Assembly: GCF_041154505.1 (NCBI RefSeq)
Contig: NZ_AP028672.1
Coordinates: forward strand, 1,005,001 to 1,069,000
Length of the DNA: 64,000 bases
Source: Acidovorax sp. A79
GTDB lineage: Bacteria > Pseudomonadota > Gammaproteobacteria > Burkholderiales > Burkholderiaceae_C
Reading direction: 5' to 3'
The notes below the pieces were generated by a model. That model did no database searches, had not been told where the DNA came from, and saw only the letters and a list, made by a program, of their open reading frames with translations. Shown piece by piece: positions 22,083 to 32,300 of the stretch (its first letter is position 1; each line of letters starts with the position of its first letter). A program made the translations under genes and the position numbers.

Positions 22083-22870
22083 CACGGTCCCGGCGCCCCG
22101 GCCACGCCTGCCACAAGGCGGGACGCGGTCTGTGCCCAGTAGCCCAGGTTGTCGTGGTCCGTCAGGTCCACCTTCAGCGGCGTGATCGACACGTGGCCTT
22201 GCGCCGTGGCATGAAAATCCGTGCCTTCCGCATCGTCCTTGGCGGCCCCCGCGCTGCCGATCCAGTACATCGCCTCGCCCCGGGGGCTTTCCTGCACGAT
22301 CACCCGCTCGGCCGCGTGGCGGCGCCCCAACCGGCACAGCTTGAGGGGCTGCAGCGCCTCCAGCGGCATGTTGGGAATGTTCACATTCAGCAGCCATGGG
22401 GTCTCTGTCACGAGACGCTGGGCCCGCATCTGCGCGACGATCTCGCGCGCCTTGGCCGCGGCCGCCTCGATCTCGCCCCAGCCCTTGTCCACCTGCGAGA
22501 AGGCAATGGCGGGGATGCCGAACAGATAGCCCTCCATCGCCGCGCCCACGGTGCCGGAATAGATGGTGTCGTCGCCCATGTTGGCGCCGTTGTTGATGCC
22601 CGACACCACCAGGTCGGGCCGGTAGCCCAGCAGGCCGGTGAGGGCGATGTGCACACAGTCGGCGGGCGTGCCGTTCACGTAGCGGAAGCCGTTGTGCGCC
22701 TGGTGCACGTACAGCGGCGAATGCAGGGTGAGCGCATTGGACTTGGCGCTGTTGTTGTGCTCTGGCGCGACCACCTCGACCTCCACCCCGTCGAGGGTCT
22801 TGAGCGCATCGTGCAGCGCCACGATGCCGGGAGCCTGGTAGCCGTCGTCGTTGGAAATCAGAATTTTCAT
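22082..22870 (-). CDS. surE: 5'/3'-nucleotidase SurE
   Basis: 262 aa. N-terminal metal site MKILISNDDGYQAPG (D8, D9), the SGINNGANMGDDTIYSGTVGAA motif and VNGTPADCVHIAL. SurE dephosphorylates nucleoside monophosphates and short polyphosphate in stress survival. The ATG at 22870 gives the canonical start; the open frame to 22996 is not family-like. It heads surE-pcm-nlpD-rluD. The divergent quinone oxidoreductase starts 146 bp away, so the promoter for this run should lie in that gap. Confidence 0.96.
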   Translation of the reverse strand: MKILISNDDGYQAPGIVALHDALKTLDGVEVEVVAPEHNNSAKSNALTLHSPLYVHQAHNGFRYVNGTPADCVHIALTGLLGYRPDLVVSGINNGANMGDDTIYSGTVGAAMEGYLFGIPAIAFSQVDKGWGEIEAAAAKAREIVAQMRAQRLVTETPWLLNVNIPNMPLEALQPLKLCRLGRRHAAERVIVQESPRGEAMYWIGSAGAAKDDAEGTDFHATAQGHVSITPLKVDLTDHDNLGYWAQTASRLVAGVAGAPGP

Positions 22871-23016
22871 GGTTGCAGAAGGGGTTGCAACGGATTGTAG
22901 GTGGCGTGCCCGGGGCCCTGCCCTGCGCAACGCAGGCGCAAGCCGTCGCTCGTGGGACATCGCGCCCCGGCAGGCCCCGCCTATCATGCGTCCCACATTG
23001 ACAGGAGACTTTTCCC

Positions 23017-23991
23017 ATGCACGCTTGGCTTTGCACCAACCCCGTCGGCGTCGACGCCCTGGCCTGGACCGAACTGCCCACGCCCACGCCCAAGACGGGC
23101 GAGGTGCTCATCGAGATCAAGGCAGCCAGCCTGAACTTCCCCGACCTGCTCATCGTGCAGAACAAATACCAGATGAAGCCGCCACTGCCCTTCGTGCCCG
23201 GCTCTGAATACGCGGGCGTCGTGGCCGCCGTGGGCGACGGCGTGACGCATCTGAAAGTGGGCCAGAACGTGGCCTGCCTGTCGGGCACGGGCGGCTTCGG
23301 CACCCACACGATCGCGCCCGCGGCGCTGTGCATGCCCCTGCCCGACGGCTTCTCGCACGTGGATGCTGCAGCCTTCATCATGATCTACGCCACGTCGTAC
23401 CACGCGCTGGTGGACCGCGCCCAGCTCAAGGCCGGCGAAACGGTGCTGGTGCTCGGCGCCGCCGGCGGCGTGGGCACCTCGGCCATCCAGATCGCCAAGG
23501 CCATGGGCGCACGCGTGATCGCTGCCGCCTCCACCGACGAGAAATGCACGCTGTGCACCTCCATCGGGGCGGACGCCACCATCAACTACAGCAAGGACAA
23601 CCTGCGCGAATCCATCAAGGCGCTCACCGACGGCAAGGGCCCGGACGTGATCTACGACCCGGTGGGCGGCGATTTCGCCGAGCCCGCGTTCCGCTCCATC
23701 GCCTGGCGCGGCCGCTACCTGGTGGTGGGGTTTGCCTCCGGCCCCATCCCGGCCCTGCCCTTCAACCTGGCGCTGCTCAAGGGTGCCTCCATCGTGGGCG
23801 TGTTCTGGGGCGACTTCGCCAAGCGCGAACCCAAGGCCAATGCCGCCATGATGGGCGAGCTGGCGCAGTGGTATGCCCAGGGCAAGATCAAGCCCGTGAT
23901 CGACCGCATCATGCCCATGGCGGAGCTGCCCGCCGCCTATGCGCACATGGGTTCGCGGGGCGTGATGGGCAAGCTGGTGATGGTGAACTGA
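23017..23991 (+). CDS. NADPH:quinone oxidoreductase family protein
   Basis: 324 aa, a zinc-free medium-chain dehydrogenase. The N-terminal GroES-like domain carries PFVPGSEYAGVVAAVGDGV; the Rossmann motif LGAAGGVGTSAIQIAKAMGARVIAA lies at about residues 145-170. No zinc-binding Cys/His cluster is visible, which fits the quinone oxidoreductase branch using NADPH. AGGAGA precedes the ATG by 9 bases. It is monocistronic by appearance, with a GC-rich hairpin right after the stop. The natural substrate cannot be read from the sequence. Confidence 0.9.
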   Translation: MHAWLCTNPVGVDALAWTELPTPTPKTGEVLIEIKAASLNFPDLLIVQNKYQMKPPLPFVPGSEYAGVVAAVGDGVTHLKVGQNVACLSGTGGFGTHTIAPAALCMPLPDGFSHVDAAAFIMIYATSYHALVDRAQLKAGETVLVLGAAGGVGTSAIQIAKAMGARVIAAASTDEKCTLCTSIGADATINYSKDNLRESIKALTDGKGPDVIYDPVGGDFAEPAFRSIAWRGRYLVVGFASGPIPALPFNLALLKGASIVGVFWGDFAKREPKANAAMMGELAQWYAQGKIKPVIDRIMPMAELPAAYAHMGSRGVMGKLVMVN

Positions 23992-24002
23992 GCCTGTGGC
24001 CC

Positions 24003-24021
24003 GCCGGGCGCGCCGCCCGGC
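24003..24021 (+). terminator. Candidate terminator hairpin after quinone oxidoreductase
   Basis: Perfect 8-bp stem GCCGGGCG / CGCCCGGC with a 3-base loop, 12 bases after the stop codon. The T-tract is weak (TTCATCC), so it may be only a partial intrinsic terminator. Confidence 0.5.
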
Positions 24022-24097
24022 TTCATCCAGGCCCCGGGAATCCGGCCGCTGTGTCACACTCGCGCATCCTGCTTCTCCCTGACACTGGTGTCCGCAC

Positions 24098-25645
24098 ATG
24101 GCCGACCGACCACCTTCCGAAATCGCGCGCGAGACGCTCAAGCAGCTGGCCACCCGGCGCCTTCCCCCGACGCCCGACAACTATCTGGCGCTGTATGACG
24201 AGATCGCAGGAGTCCGCAGCCCGCAGCCATTTCCCGAAGGCCCCCTGCAGCACATCCTGAGGGTGCTGCCGGGGCAGACGCCCGCACAGAAGCGCCTGCT
24301 GGGCCAATTCGAACGCGCCGTCAACAACAAAGACTGGACTTCGCTACAAAGTGTGCTGGTGGGCTACGCCAACCTGGGCCTGAACCCCGCCACGGCGGCA
24401 TCGGCGCCGGTGGAGCCGGCCCCCGGGGCCGCGGCCACTGCCTCGCCAGGCATCCTGCCGGACGAGTTTGCGCAGATGCTGGCGCGCCTCATCGACAACA
24501 CGCTGCCCGCGCTTGGTGAAGACGATGCCCGCGTGATCGACATGGCGCAGCAGCTCATCACCTTCCTGAAGGAGCCCGCGCCCCCCATCTCCACGGTGCA
24601 GCTCATGCTGGGCAACTTCACCTACAGGCTGTCGTTCGCCACCGAGGAGCAGGCCTCCATCCGCGCCAGCCTGCTGGAGCTGCTGCACATGGTGTTCGAG
24701 AACATCGCCGTGCTCAGCCTGGAAGACCGCTGGCTGCACGGCCAGGCCGAGGCGCTCATGGCCGCGTCCACGCCGCCGCTCACGCTGCGCCGGCTGGACG
24801 ACGTGCAGCGCCGGCTCAAGGACGTGATCTTCAAGCAGGCCGAGGCCAAGGCCCGCACCGTCGAGGCCCAGGAGCAGATGAAGGACATGCTGGCCACGTT
24901 CATCGAACGGCTGGCCCGGATCACGGCGTCCAGCACCACCTACCAGGGCACGATGGCACGGTGCGCCGACCTGATCGGCAAGGCCAACACGCTGGAGGAG
25001 ATCGCCCCCGTGCTGCACGAGGTGATGACCGCCACCCGCGCGATGGCGCTGGACAGCCGCGTCACGCACGACGAGCTGCACGAGCTGCGCGAGCGCACCG
25101 AAGCCAAGCGCGCCGAAGTGGCCAAGCTGCAGGAAGAGCTCGACCGCGCCAGCCAGCAGGCCCGGCACGACCCGCTCACCGGCTCGCTCAACCGCAAGGG
25201 CCTGGACGAGGCCATCGAGCGCGAAATCGCGCGTGCGCGCCGCCTGGGGTCTCCACTGTGCCTCTCGCTGCTCGACGTGGACAACTTCAAGACCATCAAC
25301 GACCGACTGGGGCATTCCGGCGGCGATGCGGCGCTGGTGCACCTGGCGCAGGTCACCCGCGAGGTCATGCGCCCCCAGGATCTGCTGGCACGCTACGGCG
25401 GCGAGGAATTCGTGCTGGTGCTGCCGGACACCCCCGTGGAAAGCGGCGTGGCCGCCATGACGCGGCTGCAGCGGGAGCTCACGACACGCTTCTTCCTGCA
25501 GGGCTCCGAGAAGGTGCTCATCACCTTCAGCGCCGGGGTCGCCCAGCTGCACGACAGCGAAGACAGCGCGGACACCATCCGCCGCGCCGACCAGGCCATG
25601 TACCTGGCCAAGCGCTCGGGCAAGAACCGCGTGATGGCGGCATGA
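24098..25645 (+). CDS. Diguanylate cyclase (GGDEF domain)
   Basis: 515 aa. The N-terminal about 330 residues are helical and soluble with no membrane segment, including a coiled region (about 330-350, rich in Glu/Lys/Arg). The C-terminal GGDEF domain begins at ARHDPLTGSLNRKG, with active site GGEEF at residues 434-438 and an intact inhibitory site RPQD five residues upstream. It should make c-di-GMP from two GTP in the cytosol with product feedback. The N-terminal part is an unrecognised input domain. It is followed by a cruciform-type repeat and then by the phoD gene. Confidence 0.92.
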   Translation: MADRPPSEIARETLKQLATRRLPPTPDNYLALYDEIAGVRSPQPFPEGPLQHILRVLPGQTPAQKRLLGQFERAVNNKDWTSLQSVLVGYANLGLNPATAASAPVEPAPGAAATASPGILPDEFAQMLARLIDNTLPALGEDDARVIDMAQQLITFLKEPAPPISTVQLMLGNFTYRLSFATEEQASIRASLLELLHMVFENIAVLSLEDRWLHGQAEALMAASTPPLTLRRLDDVQRRLKDVIFKQAEAKARTVEAQEQMKDMLATFIERLARITASSTTYQGTMARCADLIGKANTLEEIAPVLHEVMTATRAMALDSRVTHDELHELRERTEAKRAEVAKLQEELDRASQQARHDPLTGSLNRKGLDEAIEREIARARRLGSPLCLSLLDVDNFKTINDRLGHSGGDAALVHLAQVTREVMRPQDLLARYGGEEFVLVLPDTPVESGVAAMTRLQRELTTRFFLQGSEKVLITFSAGVAQLHDSEDSADTIRRADQAMYLAKRSGKNRVMAA

Positions 25646-25652
25646 AAGGAAG

Positions 25653-25691
25653 CCCCCCTGTGTCGCCTTCGGCGCCTTCCCCCCAGGGGGG
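25653..25691. repeat. Cruciform intergenic repeat element
   Basis: Inverted repeat CCCCCCTG (25653-25660) / CAGGGGGG (25684-25691) enclosing a small CGCC-TTC-GGCG hairpin. It starts 7 bases after the diguanylate cyclase stop and is followed by GC-rich sequence with further GCGGCC-type repeats to about 25800. I associate such elements with dispersed intergenic repeats of Acidovorax-type genomes. It may also terminate the upstream transcript. Confidence 0.5.
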
Positions 25692-25807
25692 ACGCCGCCA
25701 GCGCACGCAAGCGAAGCGCCGCATCCGCAGCTTGGCGGCCCTTGCGCGGCGGCCGCTGGCCTGGGCTGCGCCAGTTTTGAGCGCAGCGCACTAAGGCGCA
25801 CCCTGCA

Positions 25808-27382
25808 GTGCCCCCAGAGCAAAGACGGTCCTTTCTGCGGCGCGCAGCCATGGCTGCCGCTGCCACCAGCCTGCCCCATTGGGCTTGGAGCAACCCGCCG
25901 TCGCTGCACGCCAATCCGTTCGCGCTGGGCGTGGCCAGTGGAGACCCGGCGCCCGACGGCGTGGTGCTGTGGACGCGGCTGGTGCTGGCCGATGCGGCGC
26001 AGGTGCAGGCCGCCCACACCGTGCGGTGGGAGGTGGCGCACGATGCGCGCTTCGCGAAGATCGTGCAAAAGGGCGAGGCGCCTGCCCTGCCGCAGCTCGG
26101 CCACAGCGTGCATGTGGAGCTGCGCGGCCTGGCCCCGGACCGCTGGTACCACTACCGCTTCCTGCTGGGCGATGCGGTGAGCACGGTGGGCCGCACGCGC
26201 ACGGCCCCCGCACCGGGCGACCTGCCTGGCGCGTTGCGCGTGGGATTTGCCTCCTGCCAGCGCTGGGAGCACGGCCACTACGCCGCATGGCGCCACCTGG
26301 CGGCCGACCAGCCCGACCTGGTGCTGTTCCTGGGCGACTACATCTACGAATACGCCACGCCCAGGAACACGGCCGACCTGGCGCGCACCCACAGCCTCCA
26401 GCTGGCCACCACGCTGGCCGACTACCGAGACCGGTACGCGCTGCACAAGAGCGACCCGGCCCTGCAGGCCGCCCACGCCGCCTGCCCCTGGGCCGTGACC
26501 TGGGACGACCACGAGGTGCAGAACGACTACGCCGCCGGAGCGGGCCGGGGCGACGCCACCGGCTTTGCGGCGATGCGTGGCGCCGCATGGCAGGCCTTCT
26601 ACGAGAACATGCCGCTGCGCGCGGCCAGCCTGAACCGGCCCTTCCCCGACACCCGGTGGGACGCGCTGCAGGTCTACCGCCGCCTGCGCTGGGGCCGGCT
26701 GGCCCACATCCACCTGCTGGACGGCCGCCAGTACCGCACCTGGCAGGCCTGCCGCACACCGGAATCCGCCAGCGCAGGCGCAGTGCGCGGCGGCCAGTGC
26801 GCCGACCTGGGCGACCCCGTCCGCAGCTTTCTGGGCGCGGCGCAGGAGCAGTGGCTCGACGCCGGCCTGGCCAGCGACGCGGCCACCCGCGACACCACAC
26901 GCTGGAGCGTGGTCGCGCAGCAGACGCTGTTCTCGCCGCGCCACTACCCCTCGGGCATGGTGTCCACCGACAGCTGGGACGGCTACCCCGCAGGCCGCGC
27001 ACGCCTGCTGCAATCGGTGGCCCGCCACGCGCCCCGCAACACCGTGCTGCTGGGCGGCGACATCCACCAGAACTACGTGTGCCGCGTGCACGCCGACGCG
27101 GACCGCCCCGGCTCGCCCGTCATCGCCAGCGAGTTCTGCGGCACCTCCATCAGCTCGCGCTCGGGCACCACGCAGGACAAGGTGGACGCCGTGGCGCGGC
27201 ACAACCCCCACGTGCTGCTGGCCCGCTGCGACCTGCGCGGCTACGGCCTGGCGGACATCACGCCCGAGCGCTGGACCACCACCCTGCGCGCGGTGGACGA
27301 CCCGATGCGCGCGGACAGCGGCGCCAGCACCCTGGCCCGGTTCGTGGTTCAGGACGGCCGCGCGGGGCCCGTGCCGGCGTGA
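25808..27382 (+). CDS. PhoD-family alkaline phosphatase
   Basis: 524 aa. A twin-arginine signal RRSFLRRAAMAAAA at residues 6-19 points to Tat export of a folded, metal-loaded enzyme. The PhoD core shows GVASGDPAPDGVVLWTRL near residue 40, FASCQRWEHGHYAAW, LVLFLGDYIYEYA, and TWDDHEVQNDY with metal-ligand Asp and His, then LLGGDIHQNYV. It is probably a periplasmic phosphodiesterase/phosphomonoesterase using iron and calcium. The GTG start at 25808 is chosen because the twin arginines require it; no clear Shine-Dalgarno is seen. No Pho box was recognised upstream. Confidence 0.92.
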   Translation: MPPEQRRSFLRRAAMAAAATSLPHWAWSNPPSLHANPFALGVASGDPAPDGVVLWTRLVLADAAQVQAAHTVRWEVAHDARFAKIVQKGEAPALPQLGHSVHVELRGLAPDRWYHYRFLLGDAVSTVGRTRTAPAPGDLPGALRVGFASCQRWEHGHYAAWRHLAADQPDLVLFLGDYIYEYATPRNTADLARTHSLQLATTLADYRDRYALHKSDPALQAAHAACPWAVTWDDHEVQNDYAAGAGRGDATGFAAMRGAAWQAFYENMPLRAASLNRPFPDTRWDALQVYRRLRWGRLAHIHLLDGRQYRTWQACRTPESASAGAVRGGQCADLGDPVRSFLGAAQEQWLDAGLASDAATRDTTRWSVVAQQTLFSPRHYPSGMVSTDSWDGYPAGRARLLQSVARHAPRNTVLLGGDIHQNYVCRVHADADRPGSPVIASEFCGTSISSRSGTTQDKVDAVARHNPHVLLARCDLRGYGLADITPERWTTTLRAVDDPMRADSGASTLARFVVQDGRAGPVPA

Positions 27383-27387
27383 ACGCT

Positions 27388-27449
27388 CATTTTTTGATAG
27401 CTTTCAGCGCTTATCCAGAAAGCGACAGGACCGCAAAATACCTCAAACC
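27388..27449 (+). repeat. Dispersed intergenic repeat, copy A
   Basis: Starts just after the phoD stop. Core TTTTGATAGCTTTCAGCGCTT, then AAAGCG and a CAAAA tail near CTCAAA. Copies B (33650-33714), C (46621-46690, reverse) and D (59886-59950) share the order: T-rich lead, ATAGC, AGCG half-palindrome, CAAAAT-type end. It may fold as a small stem-loop. Confidence 0.55.
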
Positions 27450-27539
27450 GTGCGCCTGTAGCGCAATGTAACGCCGAGCCCCCGCGCAGGCTGGGCACCG
27501 TACGATGGCCGCTTCTTGCTTGCCACGAAGGAGAAGCCC

Positions 27540-29378
27540 ATGTCCCCCATCGTCTCGCCGGCCCCGGCATCCCCCCGCAGCTTGCGCCCTGGCCTGATCA
27601 CCTGCGCCGCGCTCGCCGCACTGCTGGCCGGCTGCGCCGGCGCCCCCTCGCAGTTCGCCTACACCGTGCCGGCCCAGCCCGAAGGCTCCTCGGGCTACAC
27701 CGAAAAACCCGGCTGGGCCACCGAGAAATTCGCCGTGGCCGCCGCCAACCCGCTGGCCACCGACGCGGGCTACCAGATCCTCAAGGCCGGGGGCTCGGCC
27801 GTGGACGCAGCCATCGCGGTGCAGATGGTGCTGACCCTGGTCGAGCCGCAGTCCAGCGGCATCGGCGGCGGCGCCTTCCTGCTGCACAGCAGCGGCAAGG
27901 TGGTGGAGGCCTATGACGGGCGCGAGACCGCGCCCGCCGCCGCCGACGAAAAACTCTTCCTCGGCGCCGACGGCAAACCCGTGCCGTTTTACGACGGCGT
28001 GGTGGGCGGCCGCTCGGTCGGCGTGCCCGGCACCGTGCGCATGCTGGAGCTGGCACACAAGCAGCACGGCAAACTGCCCTGGGCCACGCTGTTCCAGCCC
28101 GCCATCACCCTGGCCGAGGGCGGCTTCAAGATCAGCGCACGGCTTAACACCCTGGTGGCGGCGGACCCGCACCTCAAAAAGGACCCGGTGGCCGCCGCCT
28201 ACTTCTACAAAGCCGATGGCGATGCCCGCGATGTGGGCGTGAACCTGCGCAACCCCGAACTGGCCGCCGTGCTGCGCCGCATCGCCGCCGAGGGCAGCAA
28301 GGCGCTGCACGAGGGCGAGATCGCCCAGGCCATCGTCGACAAGGTGCAAAAGCACCCCACCAACCCCGGCAGGCTCAGCCTGGCCGACCTGGCCGGCTAC
28401 CAACCCAAGAAGCGCGAGGCGCTGTGCCACGACTACCAGGTGGCCAGCAAGGACTTCCGCGTCTGCGGCTTTCCGCCGCCGAGCTCGGGCGCCATCGCCA
28501 TCGGACAGATCCTGGGCATCCTCAAGAACACCGACGCGGCCGCCAAGCCGCTGCAGGACGGTATCCCCTCGGCCGACTGGCTGCACCTGTACACCGAGGC
28601 CGCGCGCTTGGCCTTTGCCGACCGCGCGCAGTACGTGGCCGACCCGGACTTCGTGCAGCCTCCCGCCGGCAGCTGGAGCAGCCTGCTCGCCCCCGCCTAC
28701 CTGGCCGAACGCGCCAAGCTCATCGGCGCACAGAGCATGAAGGTCGCGCAGCCCGGCAACCCCGGCGCGGTGAAGGCCAGCTACGCGCCCATGCCCGACC
28801 AGCCCGAGTACGGCACCAGCCACATCAGCATCGTCGACGCGTTCGGCAACGCGGTGGCCATGACCACCACCATCGAAGACCAGTTCGGCGCGCGGCAAAT
28901 GGTCAAGGGCTTTTTGCTCAACAACGAGCTCACCGACTTCAGCTTCGCGCCCGCCGATGCCCAGGGCCAGCCCATCGCCAACTGCGTGCAGCCCGGCAAG
29001 CGCCCGCGCTCGTCCATGGCGCCCACGCTGGTGTTCGACAAGGCCACCGGCGAGTTGCTGATGAGCGGCGGCAGCCCCGGCGGCGCGGCCATCATCCACT
29101 ACACGGCCAAGACGCTCTACGGCGTCTTCCACTGGGGCCTGATGCCCCAGCAGGCCATCAACCTGCCCAACTTCGGCTCCATGAACGGGCCCACGCTGCT
29201 GGAGGAAAAGCGCTTCCCGCCCGCCACGGTGGAGGCCCTGCGCGCACGCGGCGCCGAGGTGCGCGAGATGAACATGACCAGCGGCCTGCAGGCCATCACC
29301 CTGGGCAACGCCCACGGCAAGAAGCTCTGGATGGGCGGCGCCGACCCGCGGCGCGAGGGCGTGGTGATGGGGGACTGA
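27540..29378 (+). CDS. ggt: Gamma-glutamyltransferase lipoprotein
   Basis: 612 aa. The signal has lipobox LLAGC at about residue 30, so the protein is probably lipid-anchored. The body is the Ntn-hydrolase GGT fold: KPGWATEKFAVAAANPLATDAGY, SGIGGGAFLLHSS, and the autoprocessing nucleophile Thr426 in GTSHISIVD, then SGGSPGGAAIIHYTAKTL. It cleaves gamma-glutamyl bonds (for example glutathione) and self-cleaves into large and small subunits. The ATG at 27540 has AAGGAG 6 bases upstream. Most GGTs are soluble periplasmic, so the lipobox is notable but not unique. Confidence 0.95.
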   Translation: MSPIVSPAPASPRSLRPGLITCAALAALLAGCAGAPSQFAYTVPAQPEGSSGYTEKPGWATEKFAVAAANPLATDAGYQILKAGGSAVDAAIAVQMVLTLVEPQSSGIGGGAFLLHSSGKVVEAYDGRETAPAAADEKLFLGADGKPVPFYDGVVGGRSVGVPGTVRMLELAHKQHGKLPWATLFQPAITLAEGGFKISARLNTLVAADPHLKKDPVAAAYFYKADGDARDVGVNLRNPELAAVLRRIAAEGSKALHEGEIAQAIVDKVQKHPTNPGRLSLADLAGYQPKKREALCHDYQVASKDFRVCGFPPPSSGAIAIGQILGILKNTDAAAKPLQDGIPSADWLHLYTEAARLAFADRAQYVADPDFVQPPAGSWSSLLAPAYLAERAKLIGAQSMKVAQPGNPGAVKASYAPMPDQPEYGTSHISIVDAFGNAVAMTTTIEDQFGARQMVKGFLLNNELTDFSFAPADAQGQPIANCVQPGKRPRSSMAPTLVFDKATGELLMSGGSPGGAAIIHYTAKTLYGVFHWGLMPQQAINLPNFGSMNGPTLLEEKRFPPATVEALRARGAEVREMNMTSGLQAITLGNAHGKKLWMGGADPRREGVVMGD

Positions 29379-29387
29379 GCCCCGCGC

Positions 29388-32300
29388 TCACCGTGCCGCG
29401 CGCCGCCGGCCGGCCCCCGCCAGGGCCGCCACACCGGCCGCCAGCAGCAGCAGGGCCCAGGGCGACAGCGTGGGCACGGCCGTCGCGCCGGACACCATGG
29501 GCACGCCGGGGCCTCCCGCATCCCGCACCGCACCGTTGGGCCCCAGGGCAAAGTCATCGTCGCCCAGGCCCCCATCGGTGATGCTGAACCGCACCGTGTT
29601 TCCGCTGATGGTGGCGGGCAGCTCGTACCAGTGCGCAGCCGCGTTGCCGGGCGTGGGGCCCCACTTCCAATAGCGCGTGCCGGGCGGCAGCGGCGCGGGA
29701 TAGGTGATGGTGAAGTGCAGCGTGGCCCCTGCCGCGCACCCGGCGGTGGCGAAATCGAACAGCCCGTGCGGAAAGGCCACGCCCGTGGGCGCCGCCGGCG
29801 CCACGCTGGCGGCGGGAACGAACCTGCTGGCGGCAAAGCCGCAGCCGGCCCCGCCGCCCGAAAAACCCGCCGTGACGGCGCCGCCCGGCCCCTCGCCCGT
29901 GAACTGGGTGGCGGCGGCCGGACGCACCACGCGCACCACGTACGACAGCGTGGCACCGCTCTGCGCCGTGACCAGCACCGTGACCGGGTTGTCGCCCACG
30001 GCCAGCGCGATGGGCGCCGACGCGCTGCCGCGCGCCACCAGCGCGCCGTTGACCCGCACGCTGGCCGTGGCCTCGGCCGCCAGGGGCGTCAGCGTGATGG
30101 ACGCCACCGCGTGGTCCACGCTCGCCGTGTACTGCAGGGTGCCGGCATCGAACGCCGGGCCCAGGCTGCCCGCGGACAGCGTGAGCGCGCCCAGCAGGGC
30201 ATTCGCGCTGGGCACGGGGCGCGTGGCGGAGAAGGTGTAGGTGGCCGTGCCGCCATCGCGCGCCAGCACGCTCACCGTGACGACCGCGCTGCCGCCGGCG
30301 GGCACCGCGACGGGCGCCGATGCGCTGCCGCTGGCCACCGGCACGCCGTTGACGCGCACCTCGGCGGTGCCGAAGGCCAGCCAGGGCGTGAGCGTGAAGT
30401 CCGGGCCGCCCACGGGCAACTGCACGGCATAGGCGGTGACGGCGCCCGAGAACGCCGGGCTCAGCGTGCCGCTGGACGGCACCACCTGGGCCAGGTCGGG
30501 CGCGGTGTTGCGCAGCACCCTCAGCCCCTCCCCCCGGTTCGACAGCGCGTTCATCACCAGGTCGGGCTTGCCGTCGCCGTCGAGGTCGGCCATCGCCATG
30601 CGCGAGGGCAGCCACGGAACGTAATGCAGCTGCGGCGCCGCCAGGCTGCCATCGCCCTGCCCCGCCAGGATGGCGACATTGAAGGCGCCGCCGTTGCCGT
30701 TGAGCACGGCGACGTCGGGATGGCCGTCGCCGTTGAAATCGCCCACCACCACGTCCTGCGGTACCTCCTGGCCGATCATGGGCCCCAGGCCGCTGGCGAA
30801 GCGCACGGGGTTCTCGAAGCTGCCGTCCGGGCGGCCCCGCAGCACGAACACCGTGCTCACGCCGTTCACCGACACGGCGACGACGAGGTCATCGCGCCCG
30901 TCGCCGTCGAGGTCGCCCACGCGCGGAACCGCCCCGCCCATGGGCACGCCCAGCGTCCCGTCGAAAGGCGCGCCGAAACCGCCCAGGGGCAGGCCCGGCA
31001 GCAGTTGCAGCGCACCGTCGCCGCTGGCCAGCACCAGGTCGATCCGCCCATCGCCATTGAAGTCCCCGCCGACGACGTACCGCACCCAGCCCAGGCTCCC
31101 CACCGGCTGCGCGTCCGCGAAGCGGCCGCCGCCCAGGCCGCGCTGCACGGCAGCGCCGTTCGCGCCGGGCGACACGAGATCGGGGCGGCCATCGCCGTCC
31201 ACGTCCAGCGCCGCGACGCCCGCGGCCGCCGCGGGCGGCCAGGCCAGCGGGGGCGACAGCGCACTGAAGCGCCCATCGCCCAGGCCCAAGGCCAGCTGGG
31301 CGTGGCTGCCATCCACCGCCATCGCGTCCAGCCAGCCGTCGCCCTGGAAGTCGCCCAGTGCCAGCAGGAAACCGTCGCCCAACCCCACCGGCGACCACTG
31401 CGCGGCGGCGAAGGTGCCATCGCCCCGGCCCGCGAGAAGCGCGATGTCCCGCCGGACCAGGCTCACCGCGGCGATGTCCACATGCCCATCGCCATCCACG
31501 TCGCCCACCGCGAGCGTCACGGCCTGCGTGCCCTCCAGCGGCAACGACAGCGGCGCGGCGAAGGCCGTCGGGTTGTGCGCGAGCGGCACCGCCTGCGGCG
31601 CCTGGCGCGTGATGGAAACCAGGTAGGTGCGCTGCACCATGCCGTCGCTGGACATGACCTGCACCGGCACGGTGTTGGGCCCCGGCGCCAGCGCCACGGT
31701 GGCGGCATGGCCGCTGCGCAGCATCTGCCCGCCGACGCGGGCCGTGGCCTCGGCATCGGGCAGCGCCAGCCCCACCCGCACGGAGGCCATCACGAAAGGC
31801 ACGCTGGCGCTGTAGGCCAGCACGTCCGGGTCGAACGCGGGGCTGAGGCTGCCGCCCGACAGCGTCAGCCCGGCCAGCGCCGCGTCGGTGCGTCCGCGCA
31901 GCACGTCCAGCGTGTAGCTGCCGGTCTGCAGGCCGTCGGTGCTGGTGACCTGGATGGTGATGGCGTTGTGGCCGGGCTGCAGGGGAATCGGCGCCGAGGC
32001 CTCTCCCGGCACCACCGGACCACCATGGACGAGGATGGTGGCCGTCGCATCCTCCGCCGTGGGCGTGACCGTGAGCGTGGAGGCATCGCTGGCGGCCCGC
32101 ACGGTGTAGGCGGCGATTGCGGGATGGAACGACGGCCAGGGCGTGCCGCTGGACAGCGCCAGCCCCAGCAGCCTGGCGCTGTTCACGAGGCTGGCACGCA
32201 CCACGCGCAGCGTGTACGTGCGCTGCGTAGCGCCGTCCTGCGCCGTGGCCCGAACGGCGATGGTGTTGGTGCCGGGCGCGAGCGGCACGCTCACGCCGCC

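Noticed and set aside
21315..23381. Apparent 688-aa fusion of pcm with upstream sequence
   Set aside because: The frame continues through surE by chance; the pcm core starts after the TGATG overlap at 22082.
24344..27211. A minus-strand open frame of 955 codons opposite the diguanylate cyclase and phoD
   Set aside because: It spans two real plus-strand genes in antisense and is Gly/Arg/His-rich without motifs.
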